Positions 7,361 to 14,978 of a stretch of DNA of 36,398 nt are shown piece after piece. The notes below the pieces were generated by a model, which was given only the letters and a program-made list of their open reading frames with translations, had not been told where the DNA came from and ran no database searches. The stretch lies in assembly GCA_007130855.1 (NCBI GenBank), contig SLRS01000058.1, positions 1-36,398 on the forward strand, given 5' to 3'. This DNA comes from Trueperaceae bacterium. GTDB taxonomy: Bacteria > Deinococcota > Deinococci > Deinococcales > Trueperaceae. The translations under genes and the position numbers were made by a program. Position 1 is the stretch's first letter, and the number at the start of each line of letters is the position of its first letter.

Positions 7361-8209
7361 ATGAACCGACACGACGAACACGCACCCGACGAGCACGAGC
7401 TCGACGAGCACGGACCCGAGGAGCACGCGGTCATTGCGTTCGATCACCTCTCGCTCGAGAAGGGCGAGCACGTCGCGGTCCTCACGATCGAGCGCGAGGC
7501 GGCGCTCAACGCGCTCAACGGCGAGCTGTTGATCGAGCTCGCCGCCGCCTTCGACCTGGTCGAGGGCGACGCCGACGTGCGCGCGCTGGTGATCACCGGC
7601 GCCGGCCGCGCCTTCGTGGCGGGCGCCGACATGCAGGCCTTCGCCGAGGCGCGCGACGGCTTCGCCGGTCGCGACGCGGCCCTCTCGGGCCAGGACGTCA
7701 TGAACACGCTGGCCGCCCTGCCGATCCCGACGATCGCTGCGATCAACGGCTTCGCCTTGGGCGGCGGGCTGGAGCTGGCGCTGGCGTGCGATCTGCGCGT
7801 GGCCGCCAGCGGCGCGAGGCTGGGCCTGCCCGAAGTCACGCGCGGCCTGATCCCCGGCTTCGGCGGCACCCAGCGGCTGCAGCGCCTGATCGGCTTGGCA
7901 CGCGCCACCGATCTGGTGCTCACCGGCCGCATGGTCGAGGCCGACGAGGCACTCGCCCTCGGCCTCGTGAACCGGGTCGTGCCCGACGCCGTCGCCGGCG
8001 CGTTGGCGCTGGCCGAGCAGTGCGCCCGCAATGCGCCCGTGGCCCTGGGCCTGGCCAAGGAGGCGTTGATGCGCGGCCTCGATGTGACGCTGCCGCAGGG
8101 GCTGGAGATCGAGGCCGACCTGTTCGGCCTGGCGCTCACCACCGACGACGCCAAGGAGGGCATCGCCAGCTTCTTCGAGAAGCGCGATCCGGAGTTCGGC
8201 GGCAGCTAG
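7361..8209 (+). CDS. Enoyl-CoA hydratase with His/acid-rich N-terminal tail
   Basis: 282 residues; the crotonase fold starts near residue 25. The oxyanion-hole segment GRAFVAGADMQAF, the catalytic Glu in GGGLELALACD and the second Glu in PEVTRGLIPGFGGTQRL are intact, as is the C-terminal FFEKRDPEF. It hydrates trans-2-enoyl-CoA to 3-hydroxyacyl-CoA, feeding the dehydrogenase just upstream. A strong GAGGAG lies 6 nt before ATG 7361, so the odd first 22 residues, made of repeated D/E-E-H triplets (five His), are probably translated. Such a tail is not part of the family; it could bind metal or be a disordered cap. Confidence 0.92.
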   Translation: MNRHDEHAPDEHELDEHGPEEHAVIAFDHLSLEKGEHVAVLTIEREAALNALNGELLIELAAAFDLVEGDADVRALVITGAGRAFVAGADMQAFAEARDGFAGRDAALSGQDVMNTLAALPIPTIAAINGFALGGGLELALACDLRVAASGARLGLPEVTRGLIPGFGGTQRLQRLIGLARATDLVLTGRMVEADEALALGLVNRVVPDAVAGALALAEQCARNAPVALGLAKEALMRGLDVTLPQGLEIEADLFGLALTTDDAKEGIASFFEKRDPEFGGS

Positions 8210-8216
8210 GGAGGGA

Positions 8217-8235
8217 GGCGCGGCGCCGCCGCGCC
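8217..8235. terminator. 8-bp GC hairpin between converging genes
   Basis: GGCGCGGC at 8217-8224 pairs with GCCGCGCC at 8228-8235 around a 3-nt loop. It lies between the hydratase stop and the DUF1028 stop. No T-run; likely a bidirectional transcript end. Confidence 0.45.
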
Positions 8236-8239
8236 GACC

Positions 8240-9109
8240 TCAGGGCCGCCCGAGCCGCTCGAGGTGCTCGAGCACTGCACGGTCGACGCGGCCCGGCTCG
8301 CACAGGCGCTCCTCGAGGTTCTCGACGCCCGCCAGGGCCCGCAGGGCGTGCTCTGCGGTCTCGTCCCAGCGCGTGCCCACCTCGAACCCCGCCGCACGAA
8401 GCAGGGCCAGCAGCCGCTCCTCCACCTCGCCCTCGATGGGCACGACGTCACCCTCGGCGGGCTTCTCGAAGTAGAGCCGCTGCAGCGCCAGCAGCTGCCG
8501 CAGTCGCGGTACCGGGTCCGGGTCGTCATCGACCCGGAGATCGATGTAGCGGTCGCTCAGCCCACCGTAGCCGCCGGCGGCGCGGACCACCAGCAGCGCC
8601 GCCGACTGGCGGCCGCGCGAATCGCCGCCCGCGGCGTCGGCCGCCTCCAGGGCCAGCAGCAAGCGCTCCGCGAGCGGTCCACGAGCGGTTTCGAAGGTCT
8701 CGCTCAGCACCTCGACCACCTCGGGCCCGGTGAGCAGGTTGCCTTGCGCCGCGTATCCCGGCCCGATGCTGCCGCCGGCCCACGGGTGGCACTCCGCGCC
8801 AGTGAAGGTCACGGCCGCTCCGGCGGCGTCCACGAGCCCGTACTGCCGCAGGGCGATCTGCTCGTCGGTCGAGCGCAGCCCCTGGTCGATCAGATCGAGC
8901 GGCATCCCGGCGCGCAGGGCGGCGATCACCCGCGGACCCAGGCCGGTGTTGGCGTAGGACTGGGTGGCCACGGCGCCGACGTCGGCGACGGCGTAGGGCA
9001 CGACGGCCCCTACGGCCAGGAACTTCGAGGCGGTGGCGACGCCGAGGTCCCCGGTCTCGGGGTCGCGCGCGACGAGCGAGAAGGTGCTGACGCGACGTGG
9101 ATGTGCCAT
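8240..9109 (-). CDS. DUF1028 family protein (Ntn-hydrolase-like)
   Basis: 289 residues. The opening STFSLVARDPETGDLGVATASK is diagnostic of DUF1028, followed by VGAVATQSYANTGLGPR, AGAECHPWAGG-type and GYAAQGNLLTGPEVV segments and GGDSRGRQSAALLVV. The fold is related to Ntn hydrolases and the substrate is unknown. Many members carry a short C-terminal peptidoglycan-binding-like domain; residues about 215-289 here could correspond. There is no signal peptide. Start ATG 9109 is supported by TAGGCT 6 nt upstream. The cysteine near 108 (ECHPW) is visible but its role is not established. Confidence 0.88.
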   Translation of the reverse strand: MAHPRRVSTFSLVARDPETGDLGVATASKFLAVGAVVPYAVADVGAVATQSYANTGLGPRVIAALRAGMPLDLIDQGLRSTDEQIALRQYGLVDAAGAAVTFTGAECHPWAGGSIGPGYAAQGNLLTGPEVVEVLSETFETARGPLAERLLLALEAADAAGGDSRGRQSAALLVVRAAGGYGGLSDRYIDLRVDDDPDPVPRLRQLLALQRLYFEKPAEGDVVPIEGEVEERLLALLRAAGFEVGTRWDETAEHALRALAGVENLEERLCEPGRVDRAVLEHLERLGRP

Positions 9110-9115
9110 TCGCAG

Positions 9116-9121
9116 AGCCTA
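9116..9121 (-). promoter_or_regulatory. -10 box TAGGCT, leaderless start of DUF1028 gene
   Basis: TAGGCT sits 6 nt before ATG 9109, in frame so that its TAG closes the frame upstream. Confidence 0.55.
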
Positions 9122-9164
9122 CCAGGACCGCCGCTTGCGTCCCGGCCGGACGCTGCGTGGTTCA

Positions 9165-10205
9165 ATGGCGGTCGTGCCCTTTCGGATCAAGGTCTCCCTG
9201 TGGCTGCTCGGCTTCCTCCTGGCGGTACCCCTGCTCGGCCCCTTCTTGGTGCCGATCGCGCCGCTGCGGGGTGTCACCAGCGCGGAGGCGCTCGCCGGCC
9301 CCGAAGGCGTGTTCGTGCGCGTCGAAGGCGTCACCCTGCACGTCGAGACCTGGCCTCCCGGCCTGACGCCGGAAGCGGCGCAGGCACGCGCGAAGCCCGG
9401 CGTGGGCGTGGTCATGCTGCACGGCTTCGGCAGTCAGACCCGCACCTGGCGGCACCTGGGCGCGGCCCTGGCCGACGCCGAGTTCGCACTGGCGTTGGCC
9501 TTCGATCGTCCCGGCTTCGGCCTCAGCGAACGGCCTGCGGCTGGAAGCTGGGGGCGCGAGCGCAATCCCTACGGCCCCGAGGCCCAAGTCGCGTATGCGC
9601 TGGGGCTGCTCGACGCCTACGGCCTGGAGCGCGCCCTGCTGGTGGGTCACTCGGCGGGCGGCGCGCTGGCCCTGCAGGTGGCCCTGGCCGCGCCGGAGCG
9701 GGTCGTCGGCCTCGTGCTCGTGAGTCCCGCCGTCTACCAGGGCGGTGGAGCGCCGGCCTGGACGCGTCCGATCCTCTCGACACCACAGTTGAACCGAATC
9801 GGCCCGCTGTTCATGCGGGCCTTCGCCGGCGAGCCGGGCGAGAACTTCCTGCGTGCCGCCTATCACGATCCCGGCGCGCTCGATCCGCTCGACGAGGCCG
9901 CCTACCGGCGTGCCCTGCGCGTGGAGGACTGGGACCGCGGCCTGTGGGAGCTCGTCAAGGCGAGCCGCGAGCCCGACCTGGCGCCGCTGCTGCCGCGTGT
10001 GAGCCAGCGCACGCTGGTCCTCACGGGAGCGCAGGACGCCATCGTGAGCGTCGATCAGAGCCGCCGCCTCGCGAATGAGCTCGCGAGTGCCAGCTTCGTG
10101 ACCCTCGACGCCTGCGGCCACGTCGCCCACGAGGAGTGCGCGTCGGCGACGGTGGCTGCGGTTCTTGCCTGGCTCAGCGATCAAGGCCCTCGGCTGCTAG
10201 AGTGA
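9165..10205 (+). CDS. Alpha/beta hydrolase, membrane-anchored
   Basis: 346 residues from ATG 9165; GTG 9174 is an alternative, with a weak TTCAAT box 7 nt upstream. One N-terminal hydrophobic helix (about 8-28) acts as anchor or uncleaved signal. The hydrolase core shows the oxyanion strand VVMLHGFGSQTRTW, the nucleophile elbow VGHSAGG, the acid in LTGAQDAIV and the His in CGHVAHEE, a complete Ser-Asp-His triad. The substrate cannot be predicted; members cleave esters, amides or epoxides. Its stop overlaps the -10 box of the next gene. Confidence 0.85.
   Translation: MAVVPFRIKVSLWLLGFLLAVPLLGPFLVPIAPLRGVTSAEALAGPEGVFVRVEGVTLHVETWPPGLTPEAAQARAKPGVGVVMLHGFGSQTRTWRHLGAALADAEFALALAFDRPGFGLSERPAAGSWGRERNPYGPEAQVAYALGLLDAYGLERALLVGHSAGGALALQVALAAPERVVGLVLVSPAVYQGGGAPAWTRPILSTPQLNRIGPLFMRAFAGEPGENFLRAAYHDPGALDPLDEAAYRRALRVEDWDRGLWELVKASREPDLAPLLPRVSQRTLVLTGAQDAIVSVDQSRRLANELASASFVTLDACGHVAHEECASATVAAVLAWLSDQGPRLLE
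10198..10203 (+). promoter_or_regulatory. -10 box TAGAGT, leaderless start of phosphoesterase gene
   Basis: TAGAGT ends 6 nt before ATG 10210 and overlaps the last codons and stop of the hydrolase gene. This suggests an internal promoter rather than simple read-through. Confidence 0.5.
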
Positions 10206-10209
10206 CGCG

Positions 10210-10950
10210 ATGCGCATCGGGCTGATCTCGGACGTCCACGCCAACGTGCTGGCGTTGGAGGCGGTGCTGGGCGAGCTCAAGCGCAAGGGCGCCACCTTGG
10301 TGCTGTGCCTGGGCGACCTGGTCGGCTACGGCCCGGCACCCAACGAGACGCTCGACCTCTTGCGCGCGAGCGACGTGATGTGCACGCTCGGCGAGGCCGA
10401 CGAACGCATCGCCTACGGCTTCGCGACGCGTGCCACGCGCGCCGGCGTCGCCGACCAGACGATCGAGTGGACCCGCACCGTGATCGAGGCGCGCCACGTC
10501 GAGTGGTTGCGCGGGCTGCCGGTACAGCGCCGCATCGAGACGCCGGCCGGCCGGCTGCGCTGGTTCCACGGCAGCCCCGAGGACCCGGCCGATCGGATCA
10601 ACCTGCACCAGGACCCGGTGACGCTGGCGCGGCTCCTGAACCGTCAGCGCTGCACGATCCTGAGTTGCGGCGGCTCGCACGTGCCCTACTTCCGCAAGAT
10701 CGCCAGCGCTGGCTGGGTGATCAACCCGGGTTCGGTGGGGCTGTCGCTCAACGGCGAGCCCGGCGCCGACTACGCCTTGCTGGTGATCGAGGGCAACGAG
10801 GTCGAGATCCGGATGGACAAGGTCGAGTACGACGTGGCGGCGGTGGCGTTCGACATCGTCGCCTGGGGCCTGCCGCCGGTGATCGCCGAGGCCGTCCAGC
10901 GCGGCCGCATGCCCGAGGGCGGCATCAGCGGCAGCAAGCCGGGTTCCTGA
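10210..10950 (+). CDS. Metallophosphoesterase-fold protein with altered metal ligands
   Basis: 246 residues resembling the YfcE-like calcineurin-type family. Asp8 and His10 (ISDVHAN), Asp36 (LGDLVGYGP) and His120 (WFHGSP) are retained, as is the strand INPGSVGLS. Two other ligand motifs are altered: the usual GN(H/C)D reads G61-E-A-D, and the usual GHTH reads G154-G-S-H. Such changes would weaken or remove one of the two metal sites. It could still be an enzyme with unusual metal use or a binding protein. It has its own apparent leaderless promoter and lies 4 nt after the hydrolase stop. Confidence 0.82.
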   Translation: MRIGLISDVHANVLALEAVLGELKRKGATLVLCLGDLVGYGPAPNETLDLLRASDVMCTLGEADERIAYGFATRATRAGVADQTIEWTRTVIEARHVEWLRGLPVQRRIETPAGRLRWFHGSPEDPADRINLHQDPVTLARLLNRQRCTILSCGGSHVPYFRKIASAGWVINPGSVGLSLNGEPGADYALLVIEGNEVEIRMDKVEYDVAAVAFDIVAWGLPPVIAEAVQRGRMPEGGISGSKPGS

Positions 10951-10979
10951 ACCCCGCCGAGACCGGCCGAGCGCGGCCG

Positions 10980-12131
10980 TCAGACCAGTTCCAGCGCCAA
11001 CGCCAGGGCTTCGCCCCCACCGATGCAGATCGCGGCCACCCCACGGCGGCCGCCACGGCGACGCAAGACGTTCAGCAGCGTCACCACGATGCGGGCGCCG
11101 GAGGCCCCGATCGGATGCCCGAGGGCCACCGCCCCACCGAAGACGTTCACCCGCTCACCCGCTAACCCCAGGCTGGCCATCGCCGCCAGCGGCACCACCG
11201 CGAAAGCCTCGTTGATCTCGAAGGCGTCGACGTCGTCGACCGTCCAGCCGGTGCGCTCGAAGAGCTTGTGCATGGCACCGATCGGGGCCGTGGCGAAGTC
11301 GGCCGGCGCCTGCGCGTGGACACTCCAGCCCACCAGCCGCGCCTCGATCGGGTAGCCCTCGGCGCGCGCTACGTCCTCGTCGGCCAACGCCAGCGCCGCC
11401 GCGCCGTCGTTGATGGTGCTGGCGTTCGCGGCCGTGATGGTCCCGTCGGCCTCGAAGACCGGCCGCAGCGTCGGCAGCCTGGCGAAGTCGACCTTCGACG
11501 GTCCCTCGTCGACCGCCACCGGGAGTCCCGTGGCGACGATCTCGGCGTCGTAGCTGCCGTCCCCCGCTGCGGCCTGGGCCCGCTCGTACGAGCGCACCGC
11601 GTAGGCGTCCTGGGCTGCGCGGTCGATGGCGTAGTCGCGGGCGCAGGTCTCGGCGCAGCTACCCATGTGACGGCCATCGTAGGCGTCGAGCAGCCCGTCC
11701 ACCAGGATCGAGTCGAGCATCTGCGCATGCCCCAGCCGGAGCCCGGCGCGCGTGCCGGGCAGCACGTGCGGCGCGTTGCTCATCGACTCCATGCCGCCGA
11801 CCACCACGCGGCGGGCATCGCCCACGGCGATGGCCCGCGCGCCCTGGATCAGGGCCTCGAGGCCGCTCCCGCACATCTTGTTGAGCGTCACCGCCGGGAT
11901 GGCGTCCGGGAGCCGCGCCAGGCGCGACGCCTGCCGTGCGGGCGCCTGGCCGGTGGCGGCGGTGAGGACGTTGCCGAGCAGCACCAGCTCGATCGCCTCG
12001 CGCGCCAGCCCGGCACGACCGACGGCGCCGGCGATGGCGACGGCACCGAGTCGCGCCGCCGTCAGCGTGGCAAGACCACCCTGGAAGGCGCCGATGGGGG
12101 TCCGGGCGCTGCTGAGGATCACGACGGCCAT
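10980..12131 (-). CDS. Thiolase / acetyl-CoA C-acetyltransferase
   Basis: 383 residues, normal for the family. The acyl-accepting Cys87 is in LNKMCGSGLEA. NEAFAVVPLAAM, GGAVALGHPIGASG (catalytic His) and the second cysteine in AICIGGGEALAL complete the active site. It either splits 3-ketoacyl-CoA (beta-oxidation) or condenses two acetyl-CoA. GGAGG lies 7 nt before ATG 12131, so this gene uses an ordinary Shine-Dalgarno site. It is on the opposite strand from the dehydrogenase/hydratase pair 3 kb away but belongs to the same pathway. Its 3' end converges on the phosphoesterase gene with a 29-nt gap. Confidence 0.93.
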   Translation of the reverse strand: MAVVILSSARTPIGAFQGGLATLTAARLGAVAIAGAVGRAGLAREAIELVLLGNVLTAATGQAPARQASRLARLPDAIPAVTLNKMCGSGLEALIQGARAIAVGDARRVVVGGMESMSNAPHVLPGTRAGLRLGHAQMLDSILVDGLLDAYDGRHMGSCAETCARDYAIDRAAQDAYAVRSYERAQAAAGDGSYDAEIVATGLPVAVDEGPSKVDFARLPTLRPVFEADGTITAANASTINDGAAALALADEDVARAEGYPIEARLVGWSVHAQAPADFATAPIGAMHKLFERTGWTVDDVDAFEINEAFAVVPLAAMASLGLAGERVNVFGGAVALGHPIGASGARIVVTLLNVLRRRGGRRGVAAICIGGGEALALALELV

Positions 12132-12155
12132 GCTTCGCCTCCGGTACGCGAGCAT

Positions 12156-12171
12156 GCGGCCGGCCGGCCGC
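12156..12171. repeat. 16-bp perfect GC palindrome between stalk gene and thiolase
   Basis: GCGGCCGGCCGGCCGC is self-complementary. It lies upstream of the thiolase ribosome site and downstream of the stalk-domain gene on the same strand, so it could be a terminator stem or an operator. Nothing more can be said. Confidence 0.4.
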
Positions 12172-12241
12172 GGCGGGGTGTGACCGCTACCGTACACCCC
12201 GAGCGCACGCCTGCACGGCGCGTCTGGTCGCGTCGCCGGCG

Positions 12242-13177
12242 TCAGCGGCGCAGGGTGAGCGTGCCACTCGCGCCGGCCCAGCGCAGGGTGATGGGGCGGC
12301 GCAGGTCGAAGCCAGCGGGCAGGAAGGCCACCGCCGCCACGGGCGCGCCGGGGCGCACGTCGCCGGGGTCGCCATCGAGCACCTGGACGTCGAGCGGGGC
12401 GCTGAGCAGCAGCTCCACGCCGTCTTGGCGCACGTACAGGGCCGGGTCCCAGGTGGACGGTCCGAGGCTGGTGACGGCGAGGAAGAGGGCCTTCTCGCCC
12501 CCGAGCGCGCGCAACTGCGCGTCGAGCGCCTGGCGCTGCTCCGGGAAGGCCAAGGCCAGCATCCCCAGATCGACCGCCAACAGGCTCACCGCGTGCGGGC
12601 CTGCCGGCGAGTGCGCGTAGAGCCGCAGGGCCGGCACGGCGGGGGCGAGTTCGAGTTGCTCGGCGCCCCCGGCGAGCGGCGGCGGCGGGCGTGGCGGGAG
12701 CGCCAGCGACCGACGCCGACCATCGCCGAGCAGCGCCTCGTCGCCCTCGAGCCGCACCCCGAGCACCCCCACCAGGTCCTCGGGCAAGAACCAGCGACCG
12801 TCGACCCACAGCGGCGGCGCGAAGGCCGCCACCTCGCTCGGGAGCGACGTGCCGCGCGCCTGCCAGATCGCGTCGGGCGCACCCGCGAAGGCCGTGAGGA
12901 CGCCCTCGTCCGTGCGCAGGGTCAATCCCTCGGGCGTGCTCGTCAATGGCGCGCCCAGGGCCCGGGCCAGGTCGTCGGCGGCCACGAAGCGAAACGGACC
13001 CTGCTGGCGGATCGCCAAGGACTCGCCCTGGGCCAGCGCCGCGCCGCCGGCCAACGCCAGCAGCACGGCCGCCAGCGGCAGCGCGAGCGGCAGCGCCATC
13101 AGGCGCGCGACGAGCGCGCCGAGCGCGAGCGCAAGCGCACTGCGGTGGGCGCCGAGAGGGCGGCGAGCGAGCGGCAC
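12242..13177 (-). CDS. Exported protein with stalk (copper-amine-oxidase-N-like) domain
   Basis: 311 residues. The N-terminus is long, basic then hydrophobic (about 13-49), ending in LAQG, and fits a signal peptide or anchor. Residues 53-145 resemble the stalk domain often labelled copper amine oxidase N-terminal-like: FRFVAADDLARALGAPL, then LWVDGRWFLPEDLVGVLGVRL. The rest has a Pro-rich linker (about 163-170) and a beta-rich C-terminal region of unknown type. No amine oxidase catalytic domain is present, so it is not an oxidase. It probably acts at the cell envelope. Start GTG 13177 is set by TAGCGT 6 nt upstream. Confidence 0.65.
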   Translation of the reverse strand: MPLARRPLGAHRSALALALGALVARLMALPLALPLAAVLLALAGGAALAQGESLAIRQQGPFRFVAADDLARALGAPLTSTPEGLTLRTDEGVLTAFAGAPDAIWQARGTSLPSEVAAFAPPLWVDGRWFLPEDLVGVLGVRLEGDEALLGDGRRRSLALPPRPPPPLAGGAEQLELAPAVPALRLYAHSPAGPHAVSLLAVDLGMLALAFPEQRQALDAQLRALGGEKALFLAVTSLGPSTWDPALYVRQDGVELLLSAPLDVQVLDGDPGDVRPGAPVAAVAFLPAGFDLRRPITLRWAGASGTLTLRR

Positions 13178-13183
13178 GAGGCG

Positions 13184-13189
13184 ACGCTA
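13184..13189 (-). promoter_or_regulatory. -10 box TAGCGT, leaderless start of stalk-domain gene
   Basis: TAGCGT lies 6 nt before GTG 13177. The divergent hflX -10 box is 18 bp away, so the two promoters are back to back. Confidence 0.5.
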
Positions 13190-13207
13190 CCACGCCCGAG
13201 CACGTGC

Positions 13208-13213
13208 TAGCCT
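13208..13213 (+). promoter_or_regulatory. -10 box TAGCCT, leaderless start of hflX
   Basis: TAGCCT ends 7 nt before GTG 13221, which is in frame with HflX. It makes a leaderless start more likely than the larger upstream frame. Confidence 0.45.
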
Positions 13214-13220
13214 AGCGTCG

Positions 13221-14978
13221 GTGACGGCGTCCGTGCGCCCCAGACGGGAACGCGGCACGCCTGAGAGGAGCCACCCCATAGAGAAGGTCCACGGTCAACT
13301 CGCCGGTCTGAAGCCCGCCCAGGTCAAACGCCTTTCCAACCTCTACCGCCGCCGCGTGGCGCCCCAACAGGCCGTGTCACGCGAGTTGGCCCGCTCCATG
13401 GCCGAACTGGCGCTCGAGCTCGGCCGCCCGGTGACGGTGCTGCTCGATCGGCGCGGCCGGGTGGTGACGGTCGCCGCCGGCGACGCCGAGCACTGCCCGC
13501 TGCCGCCGAGCGCGGGCGAGGCGGAGGCGCGGCTCGCGGGTCTGCGGCTGGTGCACGTGCACCTCAAGCCCGGCGGCCTGTCGCGTGCCGACCTGACGAG
13601 CCTGTTCCTGAATCGGCTCGACGCGATGCTGGCGGTCGATGCCCACCGCGGGGCGAATGGGGTCGCGGAGCTCGGTTCGGTGCACCTGGCCTTCGTGGCG
13701 CCGCCGACGGCCGACGAGGAGGACTGGCTGATCGACGCGCCGGGCGACCTCGTTGAGGTCGAACGCAGCGACATCCTCGAGCGGGTGCGGGCGCTCGAGG
13801 AGGAGCTCGCGCGCGCCTACCGGGCTCGCGACGTGCGCAGCGGCAGCGAGGAGCGAGCGGTGCTGGTGGGCCTCGAGACCGGTGAGGGCGCGATGGAGGC
13901 GCAGTCGCGCCTCGACGAGCTCGCCGAGTTGCTGCGCAGCGCCGGCGGCGTCGTGGCCTTCCAGGCGCTGCAGGCGCGCAAGGCGGCCGACGCCCGCACG
14001 CTGGTGGGCCGCGGCAAGCTCGACGAGCTGGTGTCGGCGGCGTACCACGAGAACGCCGACCTGCTGGTGTTCGACCGCGAGTTGTCGCCCGCGCAGGCGC
14101 GCGAGATCGAGAAGGCGACCAGGCTCAAGGTGCTCGATCGTACCCAGGTGATCCTCGACATCTTCGCGCAGAACGCGCGTGGTCGCGAGGCCCAAGTGCA
14201 AGTCGAGCTCGCGCAGTTGACGTACCAACTGCCGCGGCTCACCGGCCGGGGCACCGCGATGTCGCGGCTCGGGGGCGGGATCGGCACCCGCGGGCCGGGC
14301 GAGACGAAGCTCGAGGTCGACCGCCGCCGCATCCGCGAGCGGCTCGCGGCGCTCGAGCGGGACGTCGACACCATCAGCCGGCGCCGCAGCGAGGGCCGCA
14401 AGGGTCGGACCGACGGACCCACGCCGGTCATCGCGCTGGTGGGCTACACCAACGCCGGCAAGTCGACGCTGTTCAACGCGCTGGCGAAGTCGAGCGTGCT
14501 CAGCAAGGACGCGCTCTTCGCCACGCTGCGTCCCACGACGCGCGAGGGCTGGCTGCCCGAGCGCGGCGAGTGGGGCGCCCCGGCGCTCTTCACCGACACC
14601 GTCGGCTTCATCCGCGACCTGCCGAGCGAGCTCATGAACGCCTTCCGAGCCACGCTCGAGGAGCTGCACGACGCCGACCTGCTGCTGCACGTCGTCGATG
14701 CCGCCGCACCGGGCGCACCCGACCGGGTGTTGGCGGTCGAACGGATCCTCGACGAGCTCGAGCTCACCGTGCCGCGGCTGGTGGTGCTCAACAAGGCCGA
14801 CCTCGCCGACTCGGTGGTGACGCGCGATCTGTCGATCCGCTACGGCGCCGCGACGGCCGTGTCGGCCCGTACGGGCGACGGCTTGGCGGCACTCAAGGCC
14901 CAGCTCGCGAGCGTGTTGGCGCGGCCTTCGCAGGCCCCTCCGGGGGAAGGGGCGGTGAGCGCCCATGCACGTGCGTGA
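13221..14978 (+). CDS. hflX: GTPase HflX with long N-terminal domain
   Basis: 585 residues from GTG 13221. HflX binds and can split stalled or hibernating 50S/70S ribosomes. Residues about 18-175 form an extra N-terminal domain (GQLAGLKPAQVKRLSNLYRR onward) seen in longer HflX proteins. The HflX domain with LVGRGKLDEL and QVQVELAQLTYQLPRL and the GIGTRGPGETKLE linker precede the G domain: P-loop GYTNAGKST at about 408-416, DTVGFIRDLP for G3 and NKAD for G4. The downstream ubiD-type gene starts 14 nt before its stop, so the two are translated from one message. Confidence 0.95.
   Translation: MTASVRPRRERGTPERSHPIEKVHGQLAGLKPAQVKRLSNLYRRRVAPQQAVSRELARSMAELALELGRPVTVLLDRRGRVVTVAAGDAEHCPLPPSAGEAEARLAGLRLVHVHLKPGGLSRADLTSLFLNRLDAMLAVDAHRGANGVAELGSVHLAFVAPPTADEEDWLIDAPGDLVEVERSDILERVRALEEELARAYRARDVRSGSEERAVLVGLETGEGAMEAQSRLDELAELLRSAGGVVAFQALQARKAADARTLVGRGKLDELVSAAYHENADLLVFDRELSPAQAREIEKATRLKVLDRTQVILDIFAQNARGREAQVQVELAQLTYQLPRLTGRGTAMSRLGGGIGTRGPGETKLEVDRRRIRERLAALERDVDTISRRRSEGRKGRTDGPTPVIALVGYTNAGKSTLFNALAKSSVLSKDALFATLRPTTREGWLPERGEWGAPALFTDTVGFIRDLPSELMNAFRATLEELHDADLLLHVVDAAAPGAPDRVLAVERILDELELTVPRLVVLNKADLADSVVTRDLSIRYGAATAVSARTGDGLAALKAQLASVLARPSQAPPGEGAVSAHARA

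Noticed and set aside
5344-7434. Very long minus-strand frame (about 696 codons) over the phosphorylase and dehydrogenase genes
   Set aside because: Only its last 120 codons (a Roadblock protein) have family content; the rest is antisense to well-recognised genes and is a high-GC artefact.
12242-13177. Copper amine oxidase
   Set aside because: Only the stalk-type N-terminal domain resemblance is present; no catalytic domain or topaquinone site.
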